Made by a program: the position numbers and the translations under genes
Assembly (NCBI RefSeq): GCF_001411555.2
Contig: NC_049901.1
Location: forward strand, 42,462,302-42,526,301
Direction: 5' to 3'
From: Juglans regia
Taxonomy: Eukaryota > Streptophyta > Magnoliopsida > Fagales > Juglandaceae
DNA: 64,000 nt
Shown here: one piece after another, positions 45,653 to 57,339 of the stretch
How the letters are laid out: each line of letters opens with the position of its first letter
How positions within the stretch are numbered: the stretch's first letter is position 1
The notes under the pieces: generated by a model
Told to the model about the DNA's origin: nothing
The model's database searches: none
What the model saw: only the letters and a program-made list of their open reading frames with translations

Positions 45653-47194
45653 ATGGTGTTGCTCCAACTTCTAGCCTCGATTTCACTCCTCGTACTACTC
45701 CTACTTTCCTTCATCTTCCTCACCAAAACATTAAATCCTAAAAAACAATCTCCCTCATCCTCTTCGACCACCACTCTCCCAAGATCCTACCCATTAATCG
45801 GTTCGTTCTTTGACATTCTAGCTAACCGCAACCGTCCTCTACAATGGACCGCTGACTTCCTCCAAAACACACCGTCGGCAACCTACGTCCTCCACCGCTC
45901 CTTCTTTAACACCCGCCAGGTCTTCACGGCCAACCCCACCGTTGTCCAACACATCCTCAAGAACAACTTCAACAACTACGGCAAGGGCGACGAATCACGT
46001 CGCACCCTCCAAGATTTGCTCGGCAACGGTATCTTCAACGTCGACGGCGAGTCCTGGAAGTTCCAGAGACAAGTTGCCATCCAAGAGTTCAACCACAAGT
46101 CTCTGCGCAAGTTCGTCGAGACTGTTGTGGATACCGAACTCTCTGATCGCCTCATCCCCATCCTCTCTTCGGCAGCCAAAACCGGAACTGTCCTAGATTT
46201 CCAAAACATTCTTCAGAGGTTCGCCTTCGATAATATATGCAGAATAACTTTTGGATTCGACCCTGCCTACTTGTTGCCCTCTCTTCCAAAAGCCAAGTTC
46301 GCTGAGGTTTTTGAAGAAGGCATCATACTCAGCGGCATGAGGGCTAGTGCGTTGATCCCCATGGTTTGGAAAATCAAGAAGCTTTTGAATGTTGGTTCCG
46401 AGAAGCGTTTGAAAACCGTAGTCTCAGAAATGCGAGAATTCGCCACAAAAATTATAAGAGAAAAGAAGCACAAGCTCAGCGAGAATGCCTCGCTCGATTC
46501 TGTTGACCTCTTGTCAAGATTATTGAGCGCAGGCCATTCAGACGAGAACTTCGTGACGGACATGGTGATAAGCTTCATACTTGCTGGACGGGATACTACC
46601 TCGTCTGCTTTGACGTGGTGTTTCTGGCTACTTTCCAAGAACCAGCATGTTGAATACGAGGTTCTGAAGGAAATCAAAGAAAAATCAGAAGCGCCTATCT
46701 ATGATGGAGTGAAAGACATGGAGTACACTCAAGCTTCTTTGTGTGAATGCATGCGGTTGTACCCGCCTGTCCTGGCGGACGCGAAGGAGGCCATCGGCAA
46801 AGACGTGTTGCCGGACGGCACGATGGTGAAGAAGGGAATGGTAGTGACGTACCATATTTACGCTATGGGGAGGTCGGAGGAGCTGTGGGGCTCTGACTGG
46901 GCGGTGTTTAAGCCGGAGCGGTGGCTGGAGAGGGACGAAATGGATAAGCACTGGAGGTTTGTGGGAAGGGACCCGTACACGTACCCAGTGTTCCAGGCGG
47001 GACCGAGGATTTGTCTGGGGAAGGATATGGCGTTCTTGCAGATGAAGAAGGTGCTGGCGGAGGTTCTGAGGCGGTTTAAAGTGGTGCCGGCGCTGGAAGA
47101 GGGTGTGGAGCCGGAATTTCTTTCGTGCTTCACTTCCACAATAAAAGGGGGGCTTCCGGTTAGGATCGTGGAGAGGGATCAGATGGAGTACTGA
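45653..47194 (+). CDS. Cytochrome P450, CYP94A-like (P450-5)
   Basis: This intact single-exon gene encodes 513 residues. The N-terminal anchor (about residues 4-23) is leucine-rich. AGRDTT is at 311-316, ExxR (ECMR) at 365-368, PERW at 421-424, and the haem loop FQAGPRICLG with Cys454. It has the CYP94A signature GIFNVDGESWKFQRQV. It is clearly diverged from P450-1 and P450-3, for example at RSFFNTRQVFTANP, GDESRRTLQDLLGNG and YPPVLADAKEAIGKD, so it represents an older branch of the array and the closest intact relative of P450-4. The family suggests ER-bound fatty-acid hydroxylation, for instance in cutin or defence lipid metabolism; the substrate is not known. The start is the first in-frame ATG, followed by a normal anchor. 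Confidence 0.93.
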   Translation: MVLLQLLASISLLVLLLLSFIFLTKTLNPKKQSPSSSSTTTLPRSYPLIGSFFDILANRNRPLQWTADFLQNTPSATYVLHRSFFNTRQVFTANPTVVQHILKNNFNNYGKGDESRRTLQDLLGNGIFNVDGESWKFQRQVAIQEFNHKSLRKFVETVVDTELSDRLIPILSSAAKTGTVLDFQNILQRFAFDNICRITFGFDPAYLLPSLPKAKFAEVFEEGIILSGMRASALIPMVWKIKKLLNVGSEKRLKTVVSEMREFATKIIREKKHKLSENASLDSVDLLSRLLSAGHSDENFVTDMVISFILAGRDTTSSALTWCFWLLSKNQHVEYEVLKEIKEKSEAPIYDGVKDMEYTQASLCECMRLYPPVLADAKEAIGKDVLPDGTMVKKGMVVTYHIYAMGRSEELWGSDWAVFKPERWLERDEMDKHWRFVGRDPYTYPVFQAGPRICLGKDMAFLQMKKVLAEVLRRFKVVPALEEGVEPEFLSCFTSTIKGGLPVRIVERDQMEY

Positions 47195-47725
47195 AGTATA
47201 GACAATGGGCGTAAGTAGTGGTTGTTGACTTGTGCTACGTTTTGCGTATTAATTAACTCAGTTTGTATATCATTGTAATATTTTTAACATGAGTTTTATA
47301 ATGTATAAGTAAGTTTGTATATTAATCTATATATTATTATTATTAATTTTATATTTTAAATTTAAATTAATATTATTTTTAATAAAATTTATATTCTGAC
47401 TAATTATATTAAATGAATATACGTATTAATATACAAAATCGCTTATCATTAAATTTTTATTTTTAACATTATATCAATTGTCAAATCTATAGTATTTAAA
47501 AGTGGAATTTTCTTCGCTTGGATCAGTAAAAACCAAACCCACAAAAATCTATAATGAGTAATTAACTATCGCAACCAATACGGCGTCGTTTTCTTATTCT
47601 AATTTTAATGCAATTTGGGAGCTAGCATGACGTGTAAGGGCATAGAGGTCGGCACGATTCGAAAGCACAATTATTAATGCATGAGGGTGAGACAATTCTC
47701 TGGCATTGCTATTGATCAGTAAAAT

Positions 47726-47767
<42 letters not shown>

Positions 47768-48428
47768 ATATATATCAATTGCGACTGGCAAATTAATATG
47801 GTCCCTATATATATTGGATACGTCATGACTTGGCGGCCAAGTCGCAAGAAATTTATAGCTTTCGTGCTAGTTTTTCCAGTAGACTTGTCATCAAGTACTT
47901 TGAATACTACATTGTCTTAAGTTAGTATATACATTTTGATCCATTCTTCGAATTAATTACAGGGAAACCTTAAAATCAATGGGTATGTACAATTGTACAA
48001 AACAAACAATATAGATGGGCAGAATTGCAGCATGTAGTTTTTTTTGTTAAGAATAATGTTACTTAGCTATTGAAACTTGTCATTCAGATGACTTTTTTAA
48101 CGTAATACTATCATGTGATGTCTCCTGATTTCAATAATTCTCTTTTTATATTTTTGAAAGTCTTTTTAATTTCAATATAATTATTATTTTTAATAAATCA
48201 CGTGACACTTCATAGTAGTATCACGTCAAGAAAACTATTTGAGCATTAAATTTCACGTGACCAAGTATTAGTACTTTTTTATTAATCTTGCAAAAGAGCT
48301 AGCAATGTACATTAAAGATATTTTTCTTTGTTTGAGAAGATCTACTTAATCATCAATATCATGATTATTGCAATCTGATCCCAAACTAAATGGTACAATC
48401 GATCTGAATAGCGGTGTGTATATATACC

Positions 48429-48469
<41 letters not shown>

Positions 48470-48677
48470 TACTTTATGTTTCAAATTGTGGTATCAAATG
48501 ACTAATTTAGTACGTAGTTAATTTGAAAATCACCTTAAACCATATACTTACCATTATTTAGTTTAGAATTAATTAGAACAATAATCGATTAATGCCAACG
48601 GAAGAAAATGGATTACTTAGGTGGTAAGTTGTGTGGTAACTCATGGTAACCCTTACCCCATTAATGCCAAATATAGA

Positions 48678-48723
<46 letters not shown>

Positions 48724-49192
48724 GAACTTTTATTTCATTCTCTAAACTATAAATTTTGATACAAATTTAAAATTAAGAATAATGCCGGAGAAGAAGAGAC
48801 GGAGGCTTGCATGTGTGATCGATCTCTGTCACAGGAATCATAGATCATTTTCCCATGATTTCTTACTTCATAATTAGCGTTTTTCATATTATTTTACACA
48901 AAATACCAAGCTTTTTTGTTGAAAAGAAAATCGGATATGTCTGGTTGATCAGTACGTGACAGCTCAAATCCAAATATGTGATGTCTACATGCATATTGGC
49001 GCAATATTTATTGCACCACACTCTAGATTGACACTATCGTACGTAAGTGTTTCTAATTCTTGTATTAAAAAGTAAACGCGTTTCTTAATATTGTATTTAG
49101 GAAAAAACAAAAAAATTACATCAGCTACATGCATTTACCCAACATTATATTATTATAATAAAGGATGGTAGAGTCCTTTATGGATAATGATA
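47195..49192. other. Intergenic with TA microsatellites
   Basis: No gene was recognised. (TA)n runs lie at about 47731-47775, 48447-48468 and 48680-48719. A TACCCACACACA run is at about 48425. The sequence is otherwise AT-rich. Confidence 0.5.
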
Positions 49193-49936
49193 TTCCTTAG
49201 ACCGAAAAGAAATAACAATTAGAGGCACGAGCATATATAATATTTTATTGAGAGAATAAAAAATTTATAGCATCACGATGCACTAATGCTGCATGATGTT
49301 AAATATTTTAATATAAATATTAGTAATGAGATATTTGATTTTCTATCATTCACGATAATAAAATAATAACAGTTAATAAAAATATACATCCCTCTATTAT
49401 AATTTAATAAAGAATCCGAGTTGATTATAAGAGAATAATCATCTTAATAATTTTACTTCCGAGTATCTTCCAATAGCTAAATATATAATGATGTTATAAG
49501 TAAAAATCTTTTAACCCCTCGATATTATTTATAAACTTTTGAAAATCATAAAATTTAAAAATTTTATATTTCACTGCAATTAAATATAAAGATATTCTCA
49601 GATCATTGTGGTTGATTAATTAAGTGATAGCATATGAACTAATGTAAACCCATTCTGATTTGGGTGTGCGGGGAGATTTCCATTATTCTACGTACGCACC
49701 TACTGCAATGACAAGACATTATGACACTGCCCTTCCACTCATGTATTCCACTCTGAGAAAATAATTATGAAATGATGTTGATCAGGATTGTTGGCATCTA
49801 TCTATAAAAGCCCCTCGGTCTTGGCTTTCTGAGAACTCGAAGATCAATAAACCACGCCTTAACGTTTTCGATCTTTCGTTAGACTGAAACACCAGCACCA
49901 ATAAATAATAATCCATTACTGTTTCTGTATTCAACA
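49193..49936 (+). promoter_or_regulatory. Promoter of peptide gene 1, duplicated at 58272-58936
   Basis: About 740 bp upstream of the ATG matches the region before peptide gene 2. The best stretch covers ATTATTCTACGTACGCACCTACTGCAATGACAAG and the TATA region CTATCTATAAAAGCCCCTCGGTCTTGGC in two near-exact blocks. The TATA box TATAAAAG is at 49803-49810, 127 bp before the coding start. The ACGT core in CTACGTACG is a possible bZIP site, by inference. Confidence 0.75.
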
Positions 49937-50182
49937 ATGGAAGTTTGTAATGAAATTATCTACAGGTATTGCAAGATGATATTCTGTCTCTTTTTAATTC
50001 TTATCACAACCAAATCTGGCTCAGCTTTCAGGCCTTTAACTGAAGATCAGAATCTAGATCAAGTCAATGGGGAAGTGACAAAGTTTCTGCCTACAAAAGC
50101 TCCAGTGCCTCCATCGTCTCCTTCTGCCTGCACTTACGTGCCTGGGGACGATCACAAGGGACATTGCCCAAATATCTACTGA
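49937..50182 (+). CDS. Secreted peptide precursor, CTNIP/IDA-like (peptide gene 1)
   Basis: The 81-residue product has a hydrophobic signal segment (about residues 13-25, likely cleavage near Ala30), a variable acidic middle, and a C-terminal core APVPPSSPSACTYVPG followed by HKGHC, with Cys65 and Cys77. Paralog 2 keeps only the signal-peptide character and this C-terminus, the usual pattern for plant peptide hormones processed from a prepropeptide. PVPPS-[AS]-P resembles the PIPPSAP core of IDA/IDL peptides. The cysteine pair with C-T-Y-V-P and G-x-C resembles the CTNIP/SCREW phytocytokines sensed by a HAESA-like receptor kinase. Assignment is by motif recall and needs a search. A TATA box and matching promoter in both copies support a real gene. 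It has no intron. Confidence 0.72.
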   Translation: MEVCNEIIYRYCKMIFCLFLILITTKSGSAFRPLTEDQNLDQVNGEVTKFLPTKAPVPPSSPSACTYVPGDDHKGHCPNIY

Positions 50183-50831
50183 ACTTGCTCATCTTGTGTG
50201 CTCTCCATGCAAGTCTCGGCCGCCTGCATGTCCCATGTGGTACTGCCATAATAAACTAGCTAATTATTAGTAAATTAGCCTAATAAGGCCGAGATATCAT
50301 GCATGGTTATGTCATAATCTCTTTTTCCATATAATAAGACTGTCTCCCTTGGTGTTTTATTTATGTCAACCTCTCTAGCTATATATCACCTCTCTTCGGC
50401 AGGCCGGGGATCGAGCTAGGATAATCCAAGTCTCATGAGGATTTAGAACATAATTAAGAACTACACACAATTAGTACTTCTCTATATATCATATTGATAA
50501 CTGCACAAATCAGCTCTAATTTAAAACAAACAAGGCCGGTGTCGTACGTAGTCATTGCATACATTTCAATCCTAAAACACATGGCCCAACACACGATCTT
50601 CCCAAGCTTGAGCTACCACCATCTCTCCAGTACAGGCCACCTCTAATTTCGTCAGACTCCGTACGTCGGTCTAATAACTAAGGTATATATTTCAAGGTAT
50701 TTATGCTTCGACTCGCTGTTGTATTTTTATTTTGTCCCAAGTTTACCAAAGATTTGATTGCGGCGAGATGCTTTTTTATACAGCTTGCATGGTTTCGGTC
50801 ATAATTGATGATCAATAGCTCGGGATGCAAG
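50183..50831. other. 3' flank of peptide gene 1
   Basis: Probable 3' UTR and spacer. No gene or bounded element was found. Confidence 0.4.
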
Positions 50832-50839
50832 TTGCATGT

Positions 50840-51124
50840 AGGGGTATAAATTTAAATCGAAAAATCAAAAAATGGATCCGGATCAAACTGGTAGAACTGG
50901 TTTTGAACCGGTCCAGTCAGGTCCAGAACCGGTTTTTATAACTGTAAAACCGGCCGGACCAGGTCTAGTCCCGATCGAGCGATTCTATGGTTCTCGGGAC
51001 CAGACCGGCTCAGTTGGAAAGAAAAAATATAAAAATTAATATTTTATATATATGTATATAAGTTTTATACAAAATTAATATTATACAAAATATTTTTTAT
51101 ACATAAGTTTTATATATAATATTA
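50840..51124. mobile_element. Short hAT-type element, CCGG-rich
   Basis: The 8-bp target duplication TTGCATGT lies at 50832-50839 and 51125-51132. The left end AGGGGTATAAATTT and the CCGGTCCAGT-rich interior match the family at 4178 and 34735, but the right end has lost the inverted terminus. Confidence 0.7.
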
Positions 51125-51514
51125 TTGCATGTACTTAATTTGCGATTAATTTGACGATTAATGGGATGAAATTAAATATCAGTATATTTGGGTAGTCGAT
51201 GGAAGCTCATAATTAATTTTGGCTCAACTGAAGGGAGAGGCTGTCTGATGATCAGTCGGCTCATGTAGTACTGGATCGATGGCCCAAATAATAATGTTAA
51301 TTAAGTTGGATATAAACGTATTTTGGGTTACCGAAATGGTGTGCTCAGTTGATTTGTGCTTGTTGATCAGTCATGTTAATTAAGGTCCATTTAGTTCGAA
51401 GTGAAATAAGACCTTAAATTAAATGAAATATATAATAGTTATATATATCATTAATTTAAATGATCTCGATTATCAGATCACTAGATCAATATATTAAGAA
51501 GCTGGCTATTATTT

Positions 51515-51560
51515 GTACGCACCTACAACGCAATGACAGTACGACACAATACTAACTCAT
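51515..51560 (+). repeat. Partial third copy of the peptide-gene promoter motif
   Basis: GTACGCACCTACAACGCAATGACAG resembles GTACGCACCTACTGCAATGACAAG of both peptide promoters, with a short insertion. It is followed by degraded similarity (TCTTTCCACGCATAATG). No peptide ORF follows it. Confidence 0.45.
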
Positions 51561-51577
51561 AAGTACTCTTTCCACGC

Positions 51578-51988
51578 ATAATGCTAGACTCACCTTGGGC
51601 TCCCGCTGGGCTCTTTATTTGTTTTTTTTTTTATTCTTTTTTTATATAATTTTTTTAACACTTATTTTTTAACACTTATAAATATTTAAAAAAAAATTCA
51701 TAATATTATTAAAAAATACTTCATTAATCTCGAAGTAAAATAAAAAATAAAAAAATATTAATCTTCTCACTGGAGCTAATAAAAAAAATTTAATCATTAA
51801 AAAATATATTAAAAAACACTTCGTGATTATGAAAGTGTTTTTTAATGATGTTGTAAATTTTTTTATTTTTTAAAAATATTTAAAAGTGTTAAAAAATCTA
51901 TGTAAAAAAAAAAAAACCACACACACACACACACAAACACACACATAAAGAGCACAGCAGGAGCCCCAAGCGATGGCTCTAGCATTAT
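51578..51988. mobile_element. MITE with ATAATGCTAGA termini
   Basis: The left arm (ATAATGCTAGACTCACCTTG, then GGCTCCCGCTGGGCTCTTTAT) is mirrored by the right arm (ATAAAGAGCACAGCAGGAGC, then CCCAAGCGATGGCTCTAGCATTAT). The arms are about 40 bp. A CA microsatellite lies at about 51917-51945 before the right arm. It has no ORF and no clear target duplication. Confidence 0.85.
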
Positions 51989-54085
51989 CCTTAAATGATA
52001 GTACTTGAACTAGTCTAAACCAATTAGGATATGAGTGTGTGGGATATAGAGTTTTAATAAAACTCTTATATTCTCACACTTGGCCCATATACCCATAAAA
52101 TGACATTTTCTATTCATGGGTTTATTACAGGAAATTAATCATACTGTGCACGATCATTTCTAGAAAATTTTCCTAACTCAAAATACATTACATGCGTTAT
52201 GTAATATCAATGTCAAATCAACTAATACTAACGTGAGTCATGGCAATCCTCTGTTATATAACCAGCAAATTTCCTTCTATGTCCTACAACATCAGTAACT
52301 TAATTTAGCATGATCTTTAATTGGGACAATTAAGCCTAATACTGTGATGCCTTGGATTCCAATTCATGTTTATTGCATACATTATCTTGTCATCATTCAT
52401 CCATACCATTAAATGTACATGTAAAGTGGAAGACAAGACAACATAAATATTAACCATAACAGATATATTTCAATGTTCAGTAACAAAATACTTAACATAT
52501 CAATTATATCTTTAACATGTTCACATCATGGGTATAAGCATATGACCCATCTTTTCAACATGTCCTTTAAAATATAATCATTAACACACTTTTGTTATAG
52601 ACATATTTGTTTTTGTACTTTCTCCTTAACACTTAGGTATTCATTAAATACTTATCATTCGAAAAAAAATACTCTAAGAAATTCTTGCAATACTTTCTTA
52701 GCGGTCTATCTATAAGTCGATAATTCCAAATCCTAAGATAAATTTTTTCAGTCATATATCTTACAATGTAGCCTTAAAGCATACCACAAACTAAGTCCTT
52801 ATTGCACATGAAGCAGTAAGAGATTTGCATAATACTTTTATATAAAACAACTCTACTAGATAATAAAATATATAATCATAATTGTATTTTTCATCATTAG
52901 AGTAATTCCACAAAATAGAGTATGAATATCCAGTTATCTTAAGAGTATTAATTCTTCTTAAGGCAACAATATAGTTTTTAATTTCTTGCAAATAACTTTA
53001 CATTCTTTTCAAAACTTTTAAGTCAAACATCATTGGATTACGTTGGCAACAACAATGATGTCAATGGTAAAACTGATGTTAAGCTATATATAAGTTTGTG
53101 TAACCATCAAATTACTTATAATCATCATATACAAATATTTTTAACAACCTAATCAATTCAAGAACACTATAAAATAATGAACATGTCACATTTTATTTTT
53201 AAAGTATCTATTGACCAACAATTCTACATGCAAAGTCTTTCAAAACTCTACACAAATATACTAAGACAATCCTAACAGTTTTTATCTTGGTATTAAAATT
53301 GAATCTCAATTACGTAGGATCTTTCATTTATAAAATTCATTTATAAAATTTTTTAGAGATATTAATTTAATGTCATACTACAAACCATGATTCATACTTG
53401 CCAAAAAGTCATATACATGCATGACCATAAATACAAATATACTTACATTGGTCTTAGGGTATATATACATTAACAATAAATATTTTTTTTAAATAAAAAA
53501 AAAAAGTTATTGGTATTATCAAATTTCGATACCAATTTTCAAAACATTTGTTACATTTCTTAAGTAATCATTTTATTAGTTTCTTTGAGACTTCAGACTT
53601 TTATGCATCAATCTTTTATAAAATCATTTATTTTTGTAATTTGTGAAAATATATGTGAACCTTCATTTATTTTTATGTCAAATTTAAATTTTGAAAATAG
53701 ATCACGTAGTCTAACCAAAAATCAAATCAAGAAGATCATATGAGGTTATCTATTCTGATGTCTCCATGGTCAATTCTTTAGCAGTGTTTCTCTGATAAGG
53801 TAGATGATCATTTACTTATTGTTCTATGATATCATTGAGATATCATAAAAATGAACTACAAGCATTTTCGAAGTACAAGAATGCACTTAACGAGAATCAC
53901 GTCTCTAGTTTCTATACTCCCACTAATTTTGCCAAACTTAAGAAATTTGACATTTCAGTTTCCTCAAAATTCAATCTATAAATAAAAATAATACAACCTA
54001 AATCATTTGAATCTCCTCGAGTAATCAATAATGTACCCACTAACTGTTATACGATCCAAATTCCTTTTAGATGATAAAGTCTTAG
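51989..54085. other. ORF-poor AT-rich tract, origin unknown
   Basis: No gene, LTR or domain was recognised. The sequence is not simple repeat and has a rather even composition, as in old non-coding retrotransposon or satellite-derived DNA. With 54250-57300 it forms one tract of about 5 kb between the two peptide genes. Confidence 0.35.
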
Positions 54086-54086
54086 G

Positions 54087-54905
54087 CCCGGTTTGGATAC
54101 GTAGTTCAGATGAGATGAGATGAGATAATGTATTTTGAAAGTAGTAAGTTTTTTTGAGTTAAGATGAGATGCAACAGTTTGTAAAAAAATGTATGTTTGG
54201 ATAGTAAGATGAGATGAGATAGTTTTGACTTTTTGAGATTTGATAAATGAGTGGGTCCCACCAAATATTGAAAATTATTTTATAATGATTGAATAATAGT
54301 TATGAATATATTAATAAAACATAATATTTATGACTAATTAAAAGATCTATCATAAACAAATTTAAATTCTAAAATATATTAGGAACTTGTTGGCCAAAAT
54401 TACTCTATAATTCCAAAAAGTAATCTCTCTTTTTTAAAAGATATTCTGCTAAAAGATTTTAGTATTCTACCAAATAATTTAAACCCCAAAATATATTGGG
54501 AAATTGTTGGCCAATATTTATAATTTCTCTTTTTTAAAATATATTTTTATCTATTTATTTTTTTTATATATAGGGAAATTCATCATTTTTTATTCTAATT
54601 ATAAATTATAATAATTTTGATTATTGTAATAAAAAAGTAAATGAATTATATTGTAGAGTTCTCTTGCAGATTTAAGGTTCCTCTGCCCTTAGATGAACTT
54701 GGTGAAGACAACAAAGGCTTGGGTGAAGAGGAGAAATCGCATATTAGATGGGGGAAAAAAAAGTAGGAAGACGCCAAATAGGTTTGAGAATTGGGCAGTG
54801 CTTTTCACTGTAGCTGCTTTTTATTGTTCATGTCAGAAATGTTTAAGATGAGTTGATAATTTATAGATTAAATAAAGATGAAATACTAACGGTTTGGATG
54901 TCCAA
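54087..54905. mobile_element. MITE or larger element with GGTTTGGAT ends
   Basis: The left part begins GGCCCGGTTTGGATACGTAG after TTA and includes GATGAGATGAGATGAG. A second GTTTGGATAGTAAGATGAG follows at about 54194, and AACGGTTTGGATGTCCAAAACC lies near 54890. The boundary is uncertain; it may be a nested pair. It belongs to the same broad family as 14098 and 26265. Confidence 0.45.
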
Positions 54906-55721
54906 AACCCTCTCACCCGTACATCAAAACAAGGCATTACTTTAAATTGACTATTCATACATGTATATGCCTTCAATCAGGTATCTTATCACTCCACAAC
55001 TCAAGACGAGTCTTTTAGACTACTTACTAGGAACACAATATAAGATATACATAATTATTTTTAAAATTTTTACCACACATTTTTTCAAGAAGTTAACCAA
55101 ATAAGTTAGGTTTATGGTCCAACTCTTAATAGTTTTTTCATGACACTATTTCAATTCAATTTAATGATTTTCACATTTTTATCTAATTGCAATTCCTCTC
55201 CATGAGAAGTACCTCAAGAATTATTAATAGCTTGAGACTTCTCATGTAGCAGATAGATACATCCATACCATGAAAATCATCTATGAAAGAATGAAATACT
55301 TATATCTATCAAACAATATAGAGAAAAAGGTTTACATGCGTTTATATACATTATCTCAAGAAACTCTATATTTTTTGTACCATCTTTTCTTGATATGTTT
55401 GATTTGTTTTACTTTAATACAAATAAACACACATCTTGAAATTAGAAATCTAAATGCGGAAAATATTTTATTTACTAACCTCTACAACTTTTCTTGGAGA
55501 TATTCTCCAACTTTTATGTCACAAATTATGTTTCAAATTTTATGCCACAAATTGTAAAAAAATTTCATAAATAATTTTTCATTTGGTTGCAATACATGCG
55601 TCATGAGTGAAAAGGAAAAACATTTAACAAAAACACTAATAGGAAGGCATGACAAATAAAAATTTTATTGGAAGAAAAGATTAAACAAACATAAATGAGT
55701 TTTGAAACAATTTGAACATTT

Positions 55722-55972
55722 GAACATTTGTGCTCGAGTTCAACCACTAAAATAAGTATAAACATTTATAGAGTTTTGATTTGAAACTTATTCAGACAAA
55801 ATAAATATGAATATTTGCACTTGAGTTTAACCACTAAAATAAGTATCAACATTTATAGAGTTTGATTTGAAACTTATACAGGCAAAATAAATATGAATAT
55901 TTGCACTCGAGTTTAATCTAAAAAGAATGTATAACCATGTATAAGATCTGATTTGAAACTTATATAGAAAAA
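55722..55972. repeat. Tandem repeat, about 87 bp, three copies
   Basis: Units begin at about 55722, 55809 and 55895 with GAA[CT]ATTTG-[TC]-[GA]-CTCGAGTT or a close variant and share AACATTTATAGAGTTT and GATTTGAAACTTAT. The third unit is more diverged. Confidence 0.85.
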
Positions 55973-56500
55973 TGTTTACCCTTCCCATCGAATCATGTGT
56001 CATTGTTTCTTTCAAACTTCTATTGACACAATTCTTATATTTTCATCACTATCATTTCCTTCCTTTCCCAAAAGATACAGATGATTTTTCATACAAATTA
56101 GAAAAATAAATTTGTATCTAGCTAACAATCATGCTACCAACTTGTTCATATCTCATTACTTTAATGAAATAATAATAACTCTTAAGTAAACCATTATGTA
56201 CAAAACTAAGAAATTCCTATAGTTTGATATGTAGTAATTAATTCAATCTTCTTAAATATTCTACTTTTCTGACCCTTATCACTTTTCTCAATAATAATTA
56301 ATGTTAGACTTAAAATGGATAAGCCAAGGTCTAAACTCTTAGTGTAAATTTGACATGCTCATGTTTCTCTATACTAGTGTCCATTCCGTACAGAAAACAT
56401 TGTAAAGACATTCTTATACTTACTGCAAGAAAAGCATAACAATCACATTGATGCTTTGAGTTCGACACTCGTAAACAATAATAGAATTTAAACCATTATA

Positions 56501-57050
56501 AATGAACTAATAGTGTCATCGAGGTCTCTCTTTTGGGAGTGAACCCCAACACACAAAATGTTCCTTCCAATGATGAATTAGTTGTATCATTAGAATTCTC
56601 CTTTGGGAGTAAATTTTGACATATAAAGTGTTCCCTCTAATTTTAAAATCTGTGGATAAACTAGTTGTATCACCGAAATTCTCATTTGAGAGTAAACTCT
56701 GACTTACAAAGTGTTACCTTCAATTTTAAATTCTGTAGATGAACTAGCAGTATCATCAGAATTCACCTTTGGAAGTAAACTCCAACATACAAAGTGATTT
56801 CTCTAACCTTATTTTGATGGATGAGCCAATAGTGTCATCAAAACCTACATTTGAGAGTAGATCTTACACACAAATTATTCACTCCAACTTTACTTTAATG
56901 GAGGAACTAGTAGTGTCATCAAAATCATCATTTGGGAGTAGATCTTGACATACAAGTTGTTCACTCTAATTTTATTATAATGGATGAACTAGTAGTGTCA
57001 TCAAAATTCTCCTTTAAGAATAGATCTTGACAAACAAATTGTTCACCACA
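56501..57050. repeat. Tandem repeat, about 82 bp, seven copies
   Basis: The units start at about 56501, 56572, 56654, 56738, 56820, 56901 and 56983, with a consensus of GATGAACTAGTAGTGTCATC, then AAAATTC and TTTGGGAGTA, then GACATACAAAGTGTTC. Copies differ by substitutions and small indels. The array is non-coding in all frames. Confidence 0.88.
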
Positions 57051-57339
57051 TCATACCCATCTTTACTATGGAGTTTAATAGTTTTCCCATTCAAAATTAA
57101 GAAAAATCATGTACATTTGGACAACCAATCTTTTCCTTAATTTTGATGCGAACCATTTGCCCCATATGAGATAAACAATTATATATGGCATAACAATAAT
57201 TTAAACAAGAGCAAAAAAATTAACAATGAATAACTCATGCATTTATTGAATAGTAAAAACATGCACATAAGAGAAAATAAAATTTTCAAAATTTTTTATT
57301 TTTTTAAGTAAATAATAATATTATATTATATTATAATTT

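Noticed and set aside
52018..52400. Possible LTR start near 52.0 kb
   Set aside because: I looked for a repeat of this stretch near 57.3 kb and for a primer-binding site and found neither.
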